Shown here: positions 1 through 8,544 of the stretch, piece by piece
How the letters are laid out: the number at the start of each line of letters is the position of its first letter
Position numbering within the stretch: position 1 is the first letter of the stretch
Origin: CAZOKH01 sp964580315
GTDB lineage: Bacteria; Chloroflexota; Anaerolineae; Anaerolineales; Anaerolineaceae
Assembly (NCBI GenBank): GCA_964580315.1
Contig: CAZOKH010000035.1
Coordinates: 1 to 34,077 of the forward strand
Length of the DNA: 34,077 bases
Direction of reading: 5' to 3'
Notes under the pieces: generated by a model
Told to the model about the DNA's origin: nothing
The model's database searches: none
What the model saw: only the letters and a program-made list of their open reading frames with translations
Program-made: the position numbers and the translations under genes

Positions 1-769
1 CGTGAACGCGCGCCTGTTTCGGGCAGTGGAAGAAAGAGCCTTGTCGCTGCAAACCATGGCTGAAGAATCGCAGGCGCGGGAAAAGATTGCCAATGCCATT
101 TTGCAGGCGGTTAAAGCAGAGATCATTCCACCCCTCGATCAGATGAAATCCAACCTGGAACGAATCTCCAAATCACAGGCGGTGAAAGTGGATGCCAGTG
201 TCTGGCGGGCGCTGGCGTCCATTGAAGAGAAAACCAGTTTGCTCGCGCAAGTGACCGATTCGATCAGCCCGCTGCCGCTCTCGACGGCGCGGCGCAACAA
301 AAACAAGACCAACTTGAATGAACTGATATGGGAATCGGTTCATCGGCACGAGGCTTACTCCCGGAAGAATGATTTAACCATCAGCGTTGAGCTGCCTGAC
401 GATCCGTTATTAATGAAAGTCGATGCTGTTCAACTTTCGTATGTGATGGACGGCCTGTTAAGTAATGCCATTCGTTTTTCGCCGCCCGGCGGGGTTGTTA
501 CAATTGGCATGGAAGTGCTTAAACAGGAAAATGTGCATATCCTGGTTAAAGACACCGGCAGCGGTATGGATGCCCACCAGTTGAAACATCTCTTTGAACC
601 GGCGGAAATTGTCCGGGATTCCATATCCTTTGGCAAAAGGTTTGGAGGGCTGGGGATCAGCCTGAGCCTGGTCAAAGAGATCATCCAAAACCTGGGGGGC
701 GAGATTCGAGCAGAGAGCAAGCTGGGAAAAGGGAGTACACTGCATATTCAACTTCCATTGAGTAGATGA
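1..769 (+). CDS. Sensor kinase-like protein, 5' end outside window; phospho-acceptor His missing
   Basis: Partial gene: the reading frame is open to the left edge. Its first visible residues (NARLFRAVEERA) look like the last helix of a GAF domain, so the real start lies upstream and the GTG at base 2 is not trusted. A two-helix DHp-like region follows, in which VKAEIIPPLDQ aligns with the usual SHELRTPL box but has Ala where the phospho-acceptor His should be (about residue 39 of the visible part). The C-terminal HATPase_c domain looks complete: N-box LLSNAIRFSPPGG, G1 box DTGSGM, F-box LFEP and G2 box FGGLGISLS. ATP binding is therefore plausible but His autophosphorylation is not. The stop overlaps the next kinase's start (ATGA), so the two are translationally coupled and probably act as a pair. 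It may be a modulatory pseudokinase or may dimerise with the downstream kinase; this is inference. Confidence 0.8.
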   Translation, partial: VNARLFRAVEERALSLQTMAEESQAREKIANAILQAVKAEIIPPLDQMKSNLERISKSQAVKVDASVWRALASIEEKTSLLAQVTDSISPLPLSTARRNKNKTNLNELIWESVHRHEAYSRKNDLTISVELPDDPLLMKVDAVQLSYVMDGLLSNAIRFSPPGGVVTIGMEVLKQENVHILVKDTGSGMDAHQLKHLFEPAEIVRDSISFGKRFGGLGISLSLVKEIIQNLGGEIRAESKLGKGSTLHIQLPLSR

Positions 770-2697
770 CCATGAAAACATCCACCGAAAAAATTCTCCT
801 GTTAATTTCTGATCCCTCACTGGCAAAACGAATTGAATCGGCGGTTGGTTCGGATGGAGTGGCGACCCGCATCATTCAAACCGGCGCTGAAATTCAACCT
901 GCGTTTTCATTTGAATCACCGTCGCTGGTGCTGGTGGCGGCGTCATTTGAGAAAAGTCGCGGCTGGGATGTTGCAGAAGGATTATTGCATAAATATCCGG
1001 CTTTCCCGGTGGTTTTGCTGGTGGAAGACATGGAATGTTCCAATTATCAAAAGGCTTTGAACCTGGGGCTGCGGGCGATCATCCCGTTGTCGATTGATGA
1101 TGCTGCCATTCAAAAACTGGTTGAAAGCATTTTAAAGACATCGGCGCGGCAGCGCGAATGGTTTTTGCGCCAGGAGCGCGCCAACACTGCCAGCTTGCGT
1201 CAGAAATTGAACGAATTGACCATGCTGTCGGACCTGGGCAGGTCCATTAACATTTCGCTGGAACAGGACCGGGTGCTGCTGGCTGTAGTGGATGCAGCCG
1301 TGCAATTGACCGGGGCTGAAGAGGGCAGCCTGATGCTGCTGGATGAAACCAGCGGAGAACTGTATGTTCGGGCAGCCCGCAATTTGAATGACGAGCAGAT
1401 TAAAACCATGCGCTTGCCGGTTTCTGATTCACTGGCAGGTAAGGTGGTGAAAACCGGGAAACCGGTTTTGTTGGAAAAAGACAATCCGCAAAAGATCAAG
1501 ACTTCTTATTTTGTTCACAGCCTGGTGTATGTGCCTTTGACTGGCAAGGATAAAGTGATCGGCGTGCTGGGGGTTGACCACCGCCAACACACCCGATATT
1601 TTTCACAGCGTGATTTGCAATTGTTGATGGTGCTGGCTGAATACGCGGTGATTGCCATTCGCAACGTTTGGTCGTATGCCGAAGCGCTGGAGCAGAGCGG
1701 ACGGTTGGAAAGCATCTTGAGCCGTATCCAGGACGGCGTGATCGTCCTGGATGAAGACAAGAAGTTGCGTTTCATCAACCAGGCGGCGCGCAGGGTGTTC
1801 TCTCTGGAAGGAAAAGAAGTGCAGGGCGAACCGGTTGAGCAGGCGATTGCCTCAGAGCAACTGCATGAGCTGCTTGAGAATTCCGTCGAACACCCTGACA
1901 TGTGGGTTGAGTTGGAAGCCTCGGATGGGCAGGAATACCGCGCCCAGTCGGCCGAGGTTCCGGGGGTTGGCACGGCGGTTACGCTGACCGATATCACCTA
2001 TCTGAAGCGCCTGGACCGCATCAAGAACGAATTTGTCAGCACGGTTTCGCACGATTTGCGTTCTCCGCTGACTTCCATTATGGGCTATGTGGATTTGATC
2101 GGCAGGGTGGGGCCGGTTAATGATATGCAGCGTCAATTCATGGGAAAGGTGCAAGACAGCGTGCGCAACATCACCAACCTGGTGGATGACCTGTTGATGC
2201 TGGGGCGGGTGGAAGCAGGCCTGGATGCACGGCGCGAACCTGTGACCTTGCCTGGTCTGATTCAGCAGGCCTGGACGGATTTGAAAACTCCTGTTGACAA
2301 GAGCCTTTTTCAATTGACCATCGACATCCCCGATTCGCTGCAGGTTTTGCAGGCCAACCCGGTGCAGTTTAAAAACATGGTTTTAAACCTGCTCGATAAT
2401 GCCCTGCGCTATACACAGTCGGGCGGGGAGATTAAAGTGCTGGGCAGCCAGGATGATGGTTCGGTGGTTTTGCAGTTTATCGATCAGGGGGTGGGTATTT
2501 TGCCGCAAGATTTGCCGTATGTGTTTAACAAGTTCTTTAGAGGCAGCAATGTCGCCAGTGAAATTTCGGGCACCGGGCTGGGATTATCCATTGCCAAATC
2601 GGTGGTCGAGAATCACGACGGGCGCATCTGGGTGGAATCGCAACCCGGCCAGGGAACCGTTGTGTCCGTCATGTTTCCCCTTGCGCGCAAGAATTAA
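766..2697 (+). CDS. Hybrid-like sensor histidine kinase (pseudo-receiver, GAF, PAS, HisKA, HATPase_c)
   Basis: 643 residues, no transmembrane segment, so probably a cytoplasmic sensor. Residues 8-125 have receiver-like alternating strands and helices, but the acidic pocket is absent (SDP after strand 1, and Ala/Ala/Ser where the phospho-Asp should follow SLVLV), so this is a pseudo-receiver. GAF spans about 150-300 and PAS about 312-412 (DGVIVLDEDKKLRFINQAA). HisKA has the normal SHDLRSPL box with His429. The HATPase_c domain has LLDNALRYT, DQGVGI and GTGLGLS. It should autophosphorylate on His429 and pass phosphate to an unlinked response regulator; none is encoded in this window. The ATG at 766 overlaps the previous stop by 4 bp; a second in-frame ATG at 772 is an alternative start. 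The ligands of GAF and PAS cannot be told from sequence. Confidence 0.9.
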   Translation: MTMKTSTEKILLLISDPSLAKRIESAVGSDGVATRIIQTGAEIQPAFSFESPSLVLVAASFEKSRGWDVAEGLLHKYPAFPVVLLVEDMECSNYQKALNLGLRAIIPLSIDDAAIQKLVESILKTSARQREWFLRQERANTASLRQKLNELTMLSDLGRSINISLEQDRVLLAVVDAAVQLTGAEEGSLMLLDETSGELYVRAARNLNDEQIKTMRLPVSDSLAGKVVKTGKPVLLEKDNPQKIKTSYFVHSLVYVPLTGKDKVIGVLGVDHRQHTRYFSQRDLQLLMVLAEYAVIAIRNVWSYAEALEQSGRLESILSRIQDGVIVLDEDKKLRFINQAARRVFSLEGKEVQGEPVEQAIASEQLHELLENSVEHPDMWVELEASDGQEYRAQSAEVPGVGTAVTLTDITYLKRLDRIKNEFVSTVSHDLRSPLTSIMGYVDLIGRVGPVNDMQRQFMGKVQDSVRNITNLVDDLLMLGRVEAGLDARREPVTLPGLIQQAWTDLKTPVDKSLFQLTIDIPDSLQVLQANPVQFKNMVLNLLDNALRYTQSGGEIKVLGSQDDGSVVLQFIDQGVGILPQDLPYVFNKFFRGSNVASEISGTGLGLSIAKSVVENHDGRIWVESQPGQGTVVSVMFPLARKN

Positions 2698-2740
2698 AAA
2701 AATGCCTCCACTGAGAACCTTCCGCGATCTCAGTGGAGGC
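2696..2740 (-). terminator. Intrinsic terminator-like hairpin, T-tract on the minus strand
   Basis: A perfect 13-bp inverted repeat (GCCTCCACTGAGA at 2704-2716, its complement at 2728-2740, 11-nt loop). The U-tract, seven A's on the plus strand at 2696-2702, lies on the kinase side. By orientation it terminates leftward (minus) transcription, although it sits directly after the plus-strand kinase stop codon. It may also work weakly for the kinase operon. Confidence 0.65.
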
Positions 2741-2760
2741 GTTCGCCAAAGGAGGAGATC

Positions 2761-2799
2761 ATGTATTACAGTGAAGCTGCCTTGCCTCTCCATCTATAA
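2761..2799 (+). CDS. Possible 12-codon mini-ORF with a very strong ribosome binding site
   Basis: ATG at 2761 is preceded by AAAGGAGGAG (2748-2757), the best Shine-Dalgarno in this part of the window. The frame encodes only MYYSEAALPLHL before TAA. It could be a leader peptide, a small protein, or the remnant start of a deleted gene. No function is assigned. Confidence 0.2.
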   Translation: MYYSEAALPLHL

Positions 2800-3082
2800 T
2801 CATAGCGCTGAATGACAAATACGAATAGGGGAAAAATGTCATACATTTGTCACGATTTTGTGCATATAATCACGTGATTTATTTGAAATCCGCACTTTCT
2901 TTCCAACGTAAATTCGGGGTGGGGTGATCTGTCTTTGCGCTAGCCGCGCTCACTGGCAATGACGTCCTTCATGATCCCGTACTCACATTATTTAAACTAA
3001 AAAATTCCCGCCGGGTTCCGTGTAGGGAAAGCAAATATGGGATAGAATACTTTTGTGACCGATTTGAACAAGGAGCAAAGTG
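2800..3082 (+). promoter_or_regulatory. Intergenic region upstream of pncB with two candidate -10 boxes
   Basis: No gene is seen here. TATAAT at 2865-2870 is a perfect -10 box without a good -35. TAGAAT at 3043-3048 (GGGATAGAAT) lies about 35 bp before the pncB start and would give a short 5' leader; its -35 is also poor. The ribosome binding site of pncB, AGGAG at 3071-3075, sits 7 bp before ATG 3083, which is why this ATG is preferred over GTG 3080. Confidence 0.35.
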
Positions 3083-4426
3083 ATGAGTGTTTTTAACCGT
3101 AAACGTCTGGACAATACCACCTTCAAACTGGATGTGGAGCGCATGCGCCGCGGTTGGTACACCGATAAATATTTTGTGAACATCGGCCAGATGCTGACAG
3201 AACTTTCCAGTCAAGACTATGATTACCAGGGCGGCTCAGATCGGCTGCCTGCTCATTTGAAGCATACCGGAATTCGGTCGGGAGATTTGGAAGTGGAAAT
3301 GCAGTGGTTTACCCGCCGCCCCGGTGAGACCATTGTGGTGGGCATTGACAAGGCGCTCACCATGCTGCGCCTGTGCACCGGCTACTGGGAGGGCGACGAA
3401 TTTGTCAGCACAGCAGACAGGCTGGCTGTGTGGGCAGTGCATGACGGATGCAAAGTGTCCAGCGACGGCGACCCCATGAATATTCGGCCGGTAATGAAAG
3501 TGCGCGGGCGGTACCGCGACTTTGCCATGCTGGAAACCCCCACCCTGGGAATTCTCACCCGCGCCAGCCGTGTGGCGACCAATGTTTATGACACCCTGAT
3601 TGCCGCGCACGGCAAACCCATGCTGTTTTTCCCGGCGCGCTTCGATGCGCATGAAGTGCAGGCGGCTGATGGTTATGCCTATAACATTGCCGTGCAGCGT
3701 TTCAACCTGGACTATGCCGGAGAGCTGGGGCCATTTGTGTCCACTGATGCCCAGGGCGACTGGTGGGGCGGTTACGGCGGGGGCACGGTGGCGCATGCCG
3801 CCATTGCCTGTTTCATGGGCGATACGGCTGAAGCCATGCGCGCTTTCGCGCAGGTTTTACCGGTCACCATTCCGCGCATTGCCCTGGTGGATTTTAACAA
3901 CGATTGTGTGAACGATTCGCTGCGTGTTTGTGAGGTTATGTTCCAGAAATATCGCGAACTGATGGATGCTGGTCGGGAAGAAGAAGCCAAACGTTATAAA
4001 CTGTACGGTGTGCGTATGGATACCAGCGGCTCTTTGCGCGATGTTTCAGTGCCGCCCCTGGGCGACCCCGAATTGGACCTGGGCGTCAACCCGCGGCTGG
4101 TGTTTTTGGTGCGCCAGGCTATGGATTCAGCCTGGCAGCAGTGGAATTTGCCCGAAGAATGGCACGAACGCGCCCGCCAATATTGCCAGGAAGTGCAAAT
4201 GGTGGTTTCGGGCGGTTTTACCCCGGAGAAAATTCGCCGCTTTGAGAAACTGAAAGTGCCGGTGGATATCTACGCAGTGGGTTCAGCGTTATTTGATAAT
4301 CACATCGAAACCGTGACCGATTACACCGCCGATGTGGTGCGGGTGAAAGCCGGCGACGAATGGATTGACATGGCCAAGGTGGGGCGCGCCCCGCTGGATA
4401 ACCCTGACCTGGAACGGGTGTGGTAG
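3083..4426 (+). CDS. pncB: Nicotinate phosphoribosyltransferase
   Basis: 447 residues. It makes nicotinate mononucleotide from nicotinate and PRPP, the entry step of NAD salvage (Preiss-Handler pathway), in the cytoplasm. The family signature GWYTDKYF lies near residue 24. Further hallmarks are VDFNND, the phosphate-binding YGVRMDTSGSLRDVS (this family's form of GVRLDSGDL), and the late segment SGGFTPEKI with VDIYAVGSALF. Length fits the long NAPRTase class. It stands alone on the plus strand and converges on prmA with only 2 bp between the stop codons; no terminator is visible, so the two transcripts should overlap. No NAD-related neighbours are present. Confidence 0.9.
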   Translation: MSVFNRKRLDNTTFKLDVERMRRGWYTDKYFVNIGQMLTELSSQDYDYQGGSDRLPAHLKHTGIRSGDLEVEMQWFTRRPGETIVVGIDKALTMLRLCTGYWEGDEFVSTADRLAVWAVHDGCKVSSDGDPMNIRPVMKVRGRYRDFAMLETPTLGILTRASRVATNVYDTLIAAHGKPMLFFPARFDAHEVQAADGYAYNIAVQRFNLDYAGELGPFVSTDAQGDWWGGYGGGTVAHAAIACFMGDTAEAMRAFAQVLPVTIPRIALVDFNNDCVNDSLRVCEVMFQKYRELMDAGREEEAKRYKLYGVRMDTSGSLRDVSVPPLGDPELDLGVNPRLVFLVRQAMDSAWQQWNLPEEWHERARQYCQEVQMVVSGGFTPEKIRRFEKLKVPVDIYAVGSALFDNHIETVTDYTADVVRVKAGDEWIDMAKVGRAPLDNPDLERVW

Positions 4427-4428
4427 GT

Positions 4429-5343
4429 TCAGGCGAAGATTAACGCCACCCAGTCGTTGATCTGACGGGTTTCAACCAGGCGCAGTCCGCAAGACTGCGC
4501 TTTTTCGATGACACCCCGGGCTTGCTCATCGAGGATGCCGGAGAGCACCAGTGTTCCGCCGGGAGCCACCAACTTTGCCAGGCCGGCGTCCAGCAGACGC
4601 AGGATGATGGGCGCCAGGATGTTGGCCAGCACCAGCGGCGCGGTTTGGATGGAGAATTTTCCCTCCAGCACTTCATCCACCGAGCCGGAGCCGATTTCCA
4701 TATTAGAAAGAACAGCATTGTCTTCCGCGTTTTCGCGGCTGACGCGCACCGAATCGGCGTCAATATCCACTGCCAGGGCATGACTGGCGCCCAGCTTGAG
4801 CGCGGCAATGGAAAGAATGCCCGAACCGCAGCCCACATCGATGACAGGCTGGCCGGGCTGCACATAGTTTTCCACCGCCTCGAGGCACAACTGGGTGGTG
4901 GGGTGGGTGCCGGTGCCAAAAGCCATGCTGGGGTCCAGGCGCACCACCGTGCGTGATGGGTCGGCTGGCTCCAGCCAGGCGGGCAAAATGAGCAGCTTCT
5001 TGCCAATGGGAATGGGGCGGTAATTCTTTTTCCAGGCGGCCATCCAGTCCTGGTTTTCGATGAAGGTGAAGGTGGGTTCGGGCAGGGGTTGAATTTGCCC
5101 GAGATGCCACAGGGCTTCCAGGATGCGCTGGCGGTTTTCTTCCAGGTTATCATCAACGGGCAGGTAACCGTAAACCCGCACCTGCCTGGCGAGTTGACCT
5201 TCATCCTCTGCGTTGAGATAGGCGTAAGAGCCTTCCACCACCACGCCGTTGGGCATGTAGCGGGCCAAAACATCCGATACGGCTTCAGCCAGCTCGCCGT
5301 TAATGGTGAGTGCTATTTCCAACCAGGCTGCTTTATTGTCCAC
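4429..5343 (-). CDS. prmA: Ribosomal protein L11 methyltransferase
   Basis: 304 residues. It transfers methyl groups from S-adenosylmethionine to ribosomal protein L11. The N-terminal half is the substrate-recognition domain. The typical linker motif DPSMAFGTGTHPTT lies at 137-150, and SAM motif I is VIDVGCGSG at 167-175. LANILAPII corresponds to the catalytic NIL segment. Length is normal. The start overlaps the dnaJ end by 11 bp, so it is the last gene of the hrcA-grpE-dnaK-dnaJ-prmA operon. This placement behind dnaJ is common in bacteria with CIRCE-controlled operons. Confidence 0.95.
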   Translation of the reverse strand: MDNKAAWLEIALTINGELAEAVSDVLARYMPNGVVVEGSYAYLNAEDEGQLARQVRVYGYLPVDDNLEENRQRILEALWHLGQIQPLPEPTFTFIENQDWMAAWKKNYRPIPIGKKLLILPAWLEPADPSRTVVRLDPSMAFGTGTHPTTQLCLEAVENYVQPGQPVIDVGCGSGILSIAALKLGASHALAVDIDADSVRVSRENAEDNAVLSNMEIGSGSVDEVLEGKFSIQTAPLVLANILAPIILRLLDAGLAKLVAPGGTLVLSGILDEQARGVIEKAQSCGLRLVETRQINDWVALIFA

Positions 5344-6466
5344 CGAGGAAGTCCTTTATGCTTTCAAAAAAACCGCGCTCCTGTGGGTGAACTTCACTGC
5401 CCATGGTTTGGGCAAGCTGCTCAAACAACTGGCGCTGCTCTGCGGTGAGGCGGCCGGGAATTTCAACATTGACGATGATGTGCTGGCTGCCCACGCCGTT
5501 GCCGCGCACATGCGGCACCCCCATGCCTTTCAGGGTGATGACCTTGCCGGGCTGGGTGCCGGCCGGGATGTGAACTTTTTCCTGTCCACGCAGGGTGGGC
5601 ACTTCAATATCTGCCCCCAGCACAGCCTGCACAACATTGATGTTTAAATCAAGCAGGATATCATCATCGCGGCGGCGGAAAAATTTGTGCGCCTGCACGC
5701 GGATGTCGATGTAGAGATTGCCGTTGGGGCCGCCGTTGACGCCGGGCATACCCTCGCCAGCCAGGCGCACCTGGTTGCCGTTATCGACGCCGGCCGGGAT
5801 GTTGACGACCTTGCGCGAGGTGCGGCGTACAAGCCCGCGCCCGTGGCAGGTGTGGCAGGGTGTGGAAATGACCTCGCCTTTACCGCCGCAGGTGGGGCAG
5901 GTGGTAACGGTGACCATGGAACCCAGCAGGGTCTGGCGCATCTGGCGCACCTCGCCGGTGCCTCCACAGGTGGGGCAGCGCGTGGGGGTGGTGCCGGGTT
6001 CAGCCCCGCTGCCGCCGCAAGTGGAGCACACTTCGTCGCGGGTGATTTCAATTTCTTTTTCTGCGCCAAACGCAGCTTCTTCAAAGGTCAGGTTCAGCGC
6101 GTATGACAGGTCGGCTCCGCGGCGCGGGGCTTTGCCGCTGCGCCGGCGCCCGCCGCCCATGCCCATGCCCATGCCAAAACCGAACAGTTCTTCAAAAATA
6201 TCGGAGAAGTCGATGGTACTGAAATCGGGGGCGCCGCCCATGCCGTTGATGCCGGCATGACCGTAGCGGTCGTAAACCGAGCGCTTTTCGGGGTCAGACA
6301 GCACAGCGTAGGCTTCGTTAATTTCCTTAAATTTTTCTTCAGCGTCCGGCTCTTTGCTCACATCGGGATGGTACTTGCGCGCCAGGTTGCGAAAAGCTGA
6401 CTTTAACTCATCGGGTGTGGCAGAGCGGTTCACGCCGAGTATTTCATAATAGTCACGTTGTGTCAT
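5333..6466 (-). CDS. dnaJ: Chaperone protein DnaJ (Hsp40, type I)
   Basis: 377 residues; co-chaperone that loads substrates on DnaK and stimulates its ATPase. The J domain has HPD at 33-35. It is followed by a Gly-rich region with an unusual run of alternating Gly and Met (FGMGMGMGGG), then four zinc-finger repeats (CSTCGGSG, CPTCGGTG, CPTCGGKG, CHTCHGRG) and two C-terminal beta domains. ATG 6466 is chosen over the TTG at 6469. The ribosome binding site is weak. It lies about 155 bp after dnaK, and two hairpins in the gap probably lower dnaJ expression relative to dnaK. Confidence 0.97.
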   Translation of the reverse strand: MTQRDYYEILGVNRSATPDELKSAFRNLARKYHPDVSKEPDAEEKFKEINEAYAVLSDPEKRSVYDRYGHAGINGMGGAPDFSTIDFSDIFEELFGFGMGMGMGGGRRRSGKAPRRGADLSYALNLTFEEAAFGAEKEIEITRDEVCSTCGGSGAEPGTTPTRCPTCGGTGEVRQMRQTLLGSMVTVTTCPTCGGKGEVISTPCHTCHGRGLVRRTSRKVVNIPAGVDNGNQVRLAGEGMPGVNGGPNGNLYIDIRVQAHKFFRRRDDDILLDLNINVVQAVLGADIEVPTLRGQEKVHIPAGTQPGKVITLKGMGVPHVRGNGVGSQHIIVNVEIPGRLTAEQRQLFEQLAQTMGSEVHPQERGFFESIKDFLGGQ

Positions 6467-6489
6467 CAAAAGTGCTTATCCTGTGAAAA

Positions 6490-6511
6490 CCCGCACCGAT
6501 TAATGTGCGGG
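6490..6511 (-). terminator. Weak terminator-like hairpin upstream of dnaJ
   Basis: CCCGCAC (6490-6496) pairs with GTGCGGG (6505-6511) over an 8-nt loop. On the minus strand it is followed by only four T's (A's at 6486-6489). It lies between dnaK and dnaJ and could act as a partial terminator or a processing structure. Confidence 0.4.
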
Positions 6512-6575
6512 GAATTTGATTTGACAGATAAAAAATAAAATGAATGATACCAGTTTTTCTAAAAATGAGATACAG

Positions 6576-6608
6576 CGGTTTGGGCAGTCACATTGACTGC
6601 CCAAACCG
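6576..6608 (-). terminator. Perfect 15-bp hairpin just after dnaK
   Basis: CGGTTTGGGCAGTCA (6576-6590) is perfectly complementary to 6594-6608, with a 3-nt loop. On the minus strand a T5 run comes only about 10 nt later, so it is a poor intrinsic terminator. A 3'-end stabiliser or intercistronic attenuator for dnaK mRNA is more likely. Confidence 0.5.
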
Positions 6609-6622
6609 GAACGGTTGAATTT

Positions 6623-8533
6623 TTAGGTGGTTTTGAACTCGCCGTCAACCACATCGTCGCCGGAGGGCGGGGTGGTGTCTTCGGGAGCAGCACCGGGGGC
6701 GGCGCCTTCTTCACCGGATGGAGCAGCGCCGGGCTGCTGGTACATGCTGGCGCCCAGTTGCTGGATCACCTGCCCCAGGTCGTCGCTGGCTTTGCGGATG
6801 GCGTCCACATCGTCGCGGGACATCACATCACGCAGGGTTTTAACGGCGTCTTCAGCCTTGGTTTTTTCGTCAGCTGGCACCTTGTCGCCCAGGTCGCGCA
6901 GCGATTTTTCTGTGGTGTAGATGAGATTGTCGGCGTGGTTGCGCACTTCGATCAGCTCTTTGCGTTTGCGGTCTTCGTCGGCGTGCGCTTCGGCATCGTG
7001 TTTCATCTTTTCAATTTCCGTCTCAGACAGGCCGGAGGAAGCCGTGATGGTAATCTTCTGGCTGCGGTTGGTGGCTTTGTCAACCGCGGTGACGTTCAAA
7101 ATGCCGTTGGCGTCAATGTCGAAGGTGACCTCAATTTGCGGGATGCCGCGCGGTGATGGGGGGATGCCGTCCAGGATGAAGCGGCCGAGCGATTTGTTGT
7201 CAGCAGCCATGGGGCGTTCGCCCTGCAGCACGTGAATCTCAACCTGGGTCTGGCTGTCGGCTGCGGTGGAGAAGATCTGGCTCTTGCGGGTGGGAATGGT
7301 GGTGTTGCGTTCGATGATGGGGGTGGCCACGTTGCCCAGGGTTTCCACTGAAAGGGTGAGCGGGGTCACGTCCAGCAGCAGGATGTCTTTCACTTCACCG
7401 CCCAGCACACCGGCCTGGATGGCTGCGCCCACCGCAACCACTTCGTCGGGGTTGACGCCTTTGTTTGGTTCTTTGCCAAATTCTTTGCGCACAGCTTCCT
7501 GCACGGCTGGCATGCGGGTCATGCCGCCCACCAGCACCACCTCGTTAATCTCAGAGGGTTTGATGCCGGCATCGGAAATGGCTTTGCGCACGGGGTCGAG
7601 TGAGCGTTTCACCAGGTCATCGGTGAGCTGCTCTAGCTTGGCGCGGGTCAGGGTCATCACCAGGTGCTTGGGGCCGCTGGCGTCAGCGGTAATATACGGC
7701 AAGTTGATTTCAGCCTGCATGGTGGTGGAAAGCTCAATTTTGGCTTTTTCGGCAGCTTCTTTGAGGCGCTGCAGTGACTGGCGGTCGTTGCGCAGGTCAA
7801 TGCCGTTGGCTTTCTTGAATTCGTCAATCAGGTAATCCATCACGCGCTGGTCGAAGTCATCGCCGCCCAGGAAGGTGTCGCCTGATGTGGAGCGCACCTG
7901 AAACACGCCTTCGCCCACATCCAGGATGGAAATATCGAAGGTGCCGCCGCCCAGGTCATACACAGCGATCACTTCGTTCTTTTTCTTGTCCAAACCATAT
8001 GAAAGGGAGGAGGCGGTGGGTTCATTGATGATGCGCAGCACTTCCAGGCCGGCAATGCGGCCGGCGTCTTTGGTGGCGTTGCGCTGGGCATCATTAAAGT
8101 AAGCCGGTACGGTGATGACTGCCTGGGTAACAGGTTCACCCAGGTAGGCTTCGGCGTCGGCTTTTAATTTCGCCAGGATCATGGCTGAAACTTCCGGCGG
8201 CGAATATTCTTTGCCGTCCAATACCACGCGCACATCGCCATTGGGGGCTTTGGCCACTTTGTAGGGCACGCGGCTGATGGAACGCTGCACTTCGGGATCG
8301 TCGAATTTGCGTCCCATGAAGCGTTTGATCGAAAAAATGGTGTTGTCGGGGTTAACGATGGCCTGATTGCGCGCGACGCGGCCTACCAGGCGCTCGTGAT
8401 TTTTGTTGACTGCCACCACTGAAGGGCACAGTCGTTCACCTTCAGCGGTTGAAATGACGGTGGGTTCGCCGCCGGTCATCACTGCGACGACTGAATTGGT
8501 TGTACCCAGATCGATTCCAATGATTTTTCCCAT
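6623..8533 (-). CDS. dnaK: Chaperone protein DnaK (Hsp70)
   Basis: 636 residues; the ATP-dependent Hsp70 that binds exposed hydrophobic peptides in the cytoplasm. The nucleotide-binding domain starts GIDLGTTNSVVAV and contains VYDLGGGTFDIS and VVLVGGMTRMP. The linker DILLLDVTPLTL leads to the substrate-binding domain and a helical lid. The tail is rich in Gly, Ala, Pro and acidic residues and ends GEFKTT, close to the usual EEVD-like acidic end. The start is supported by AGGAG nine bases upstream. The grpE stop is 11 bp away. Confidence 0.98.
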   Translation of the reverse strand: MGKIIGIDLGTTNSVVAVMTGGEPTVISTAEGERLCPSVVAVNKNHERLVGRVARNQAIVNPDNTIFSIKRFMGRKFDDPEVQRSISRVPYKVAKAPNGDVRVVLDGKEYSPPEVSAMILAKLKADAEAYLGEPVTQAVITVPAYFNDAQRNATKDAGRIAGLEVLRIINEPTASSLSYGLDKKKNEVIAVYDLGGGTFDISILDVGEGVFQVRSTSGDTFLGGDDFDQRVMDYLIDEFKKANGIDLRNDRQSLQRLKEAAEKAKIELSTTMQAEINLPYITADASGPKHLVMTLTRAKLEQLTDDLVKRSLDPVRKAISDAGIKPSEINEVVLVGGMTRMPAVQEAVRKEFGKEPNKGVNPDEVVAVGAAIQAGVLGGEVKDILLLDVTPLTLSVETLGNVATPIIERNTTIPTRKSQIFSTAADSQTQVEIHVLQGERPMAADNKSLGRFILDGIPPSPRGIPQIEVTFDIDANGILNVTAVDKATNRSQKITITASSGLSETEIEKMKHDAEAHADEDRKRKELIEVRNHADNLIYTTEKSLRDLGDKVPADEKTKAEDAVKTLRDVMSRDDVDAIRKASDDLGQVIQQLGASMYQQPGAAPSGEEGAAPGAAPEDTTPPSGDDVVDGEFKTT

Positions 8534-8544
8534 AGTGTTTTCTC

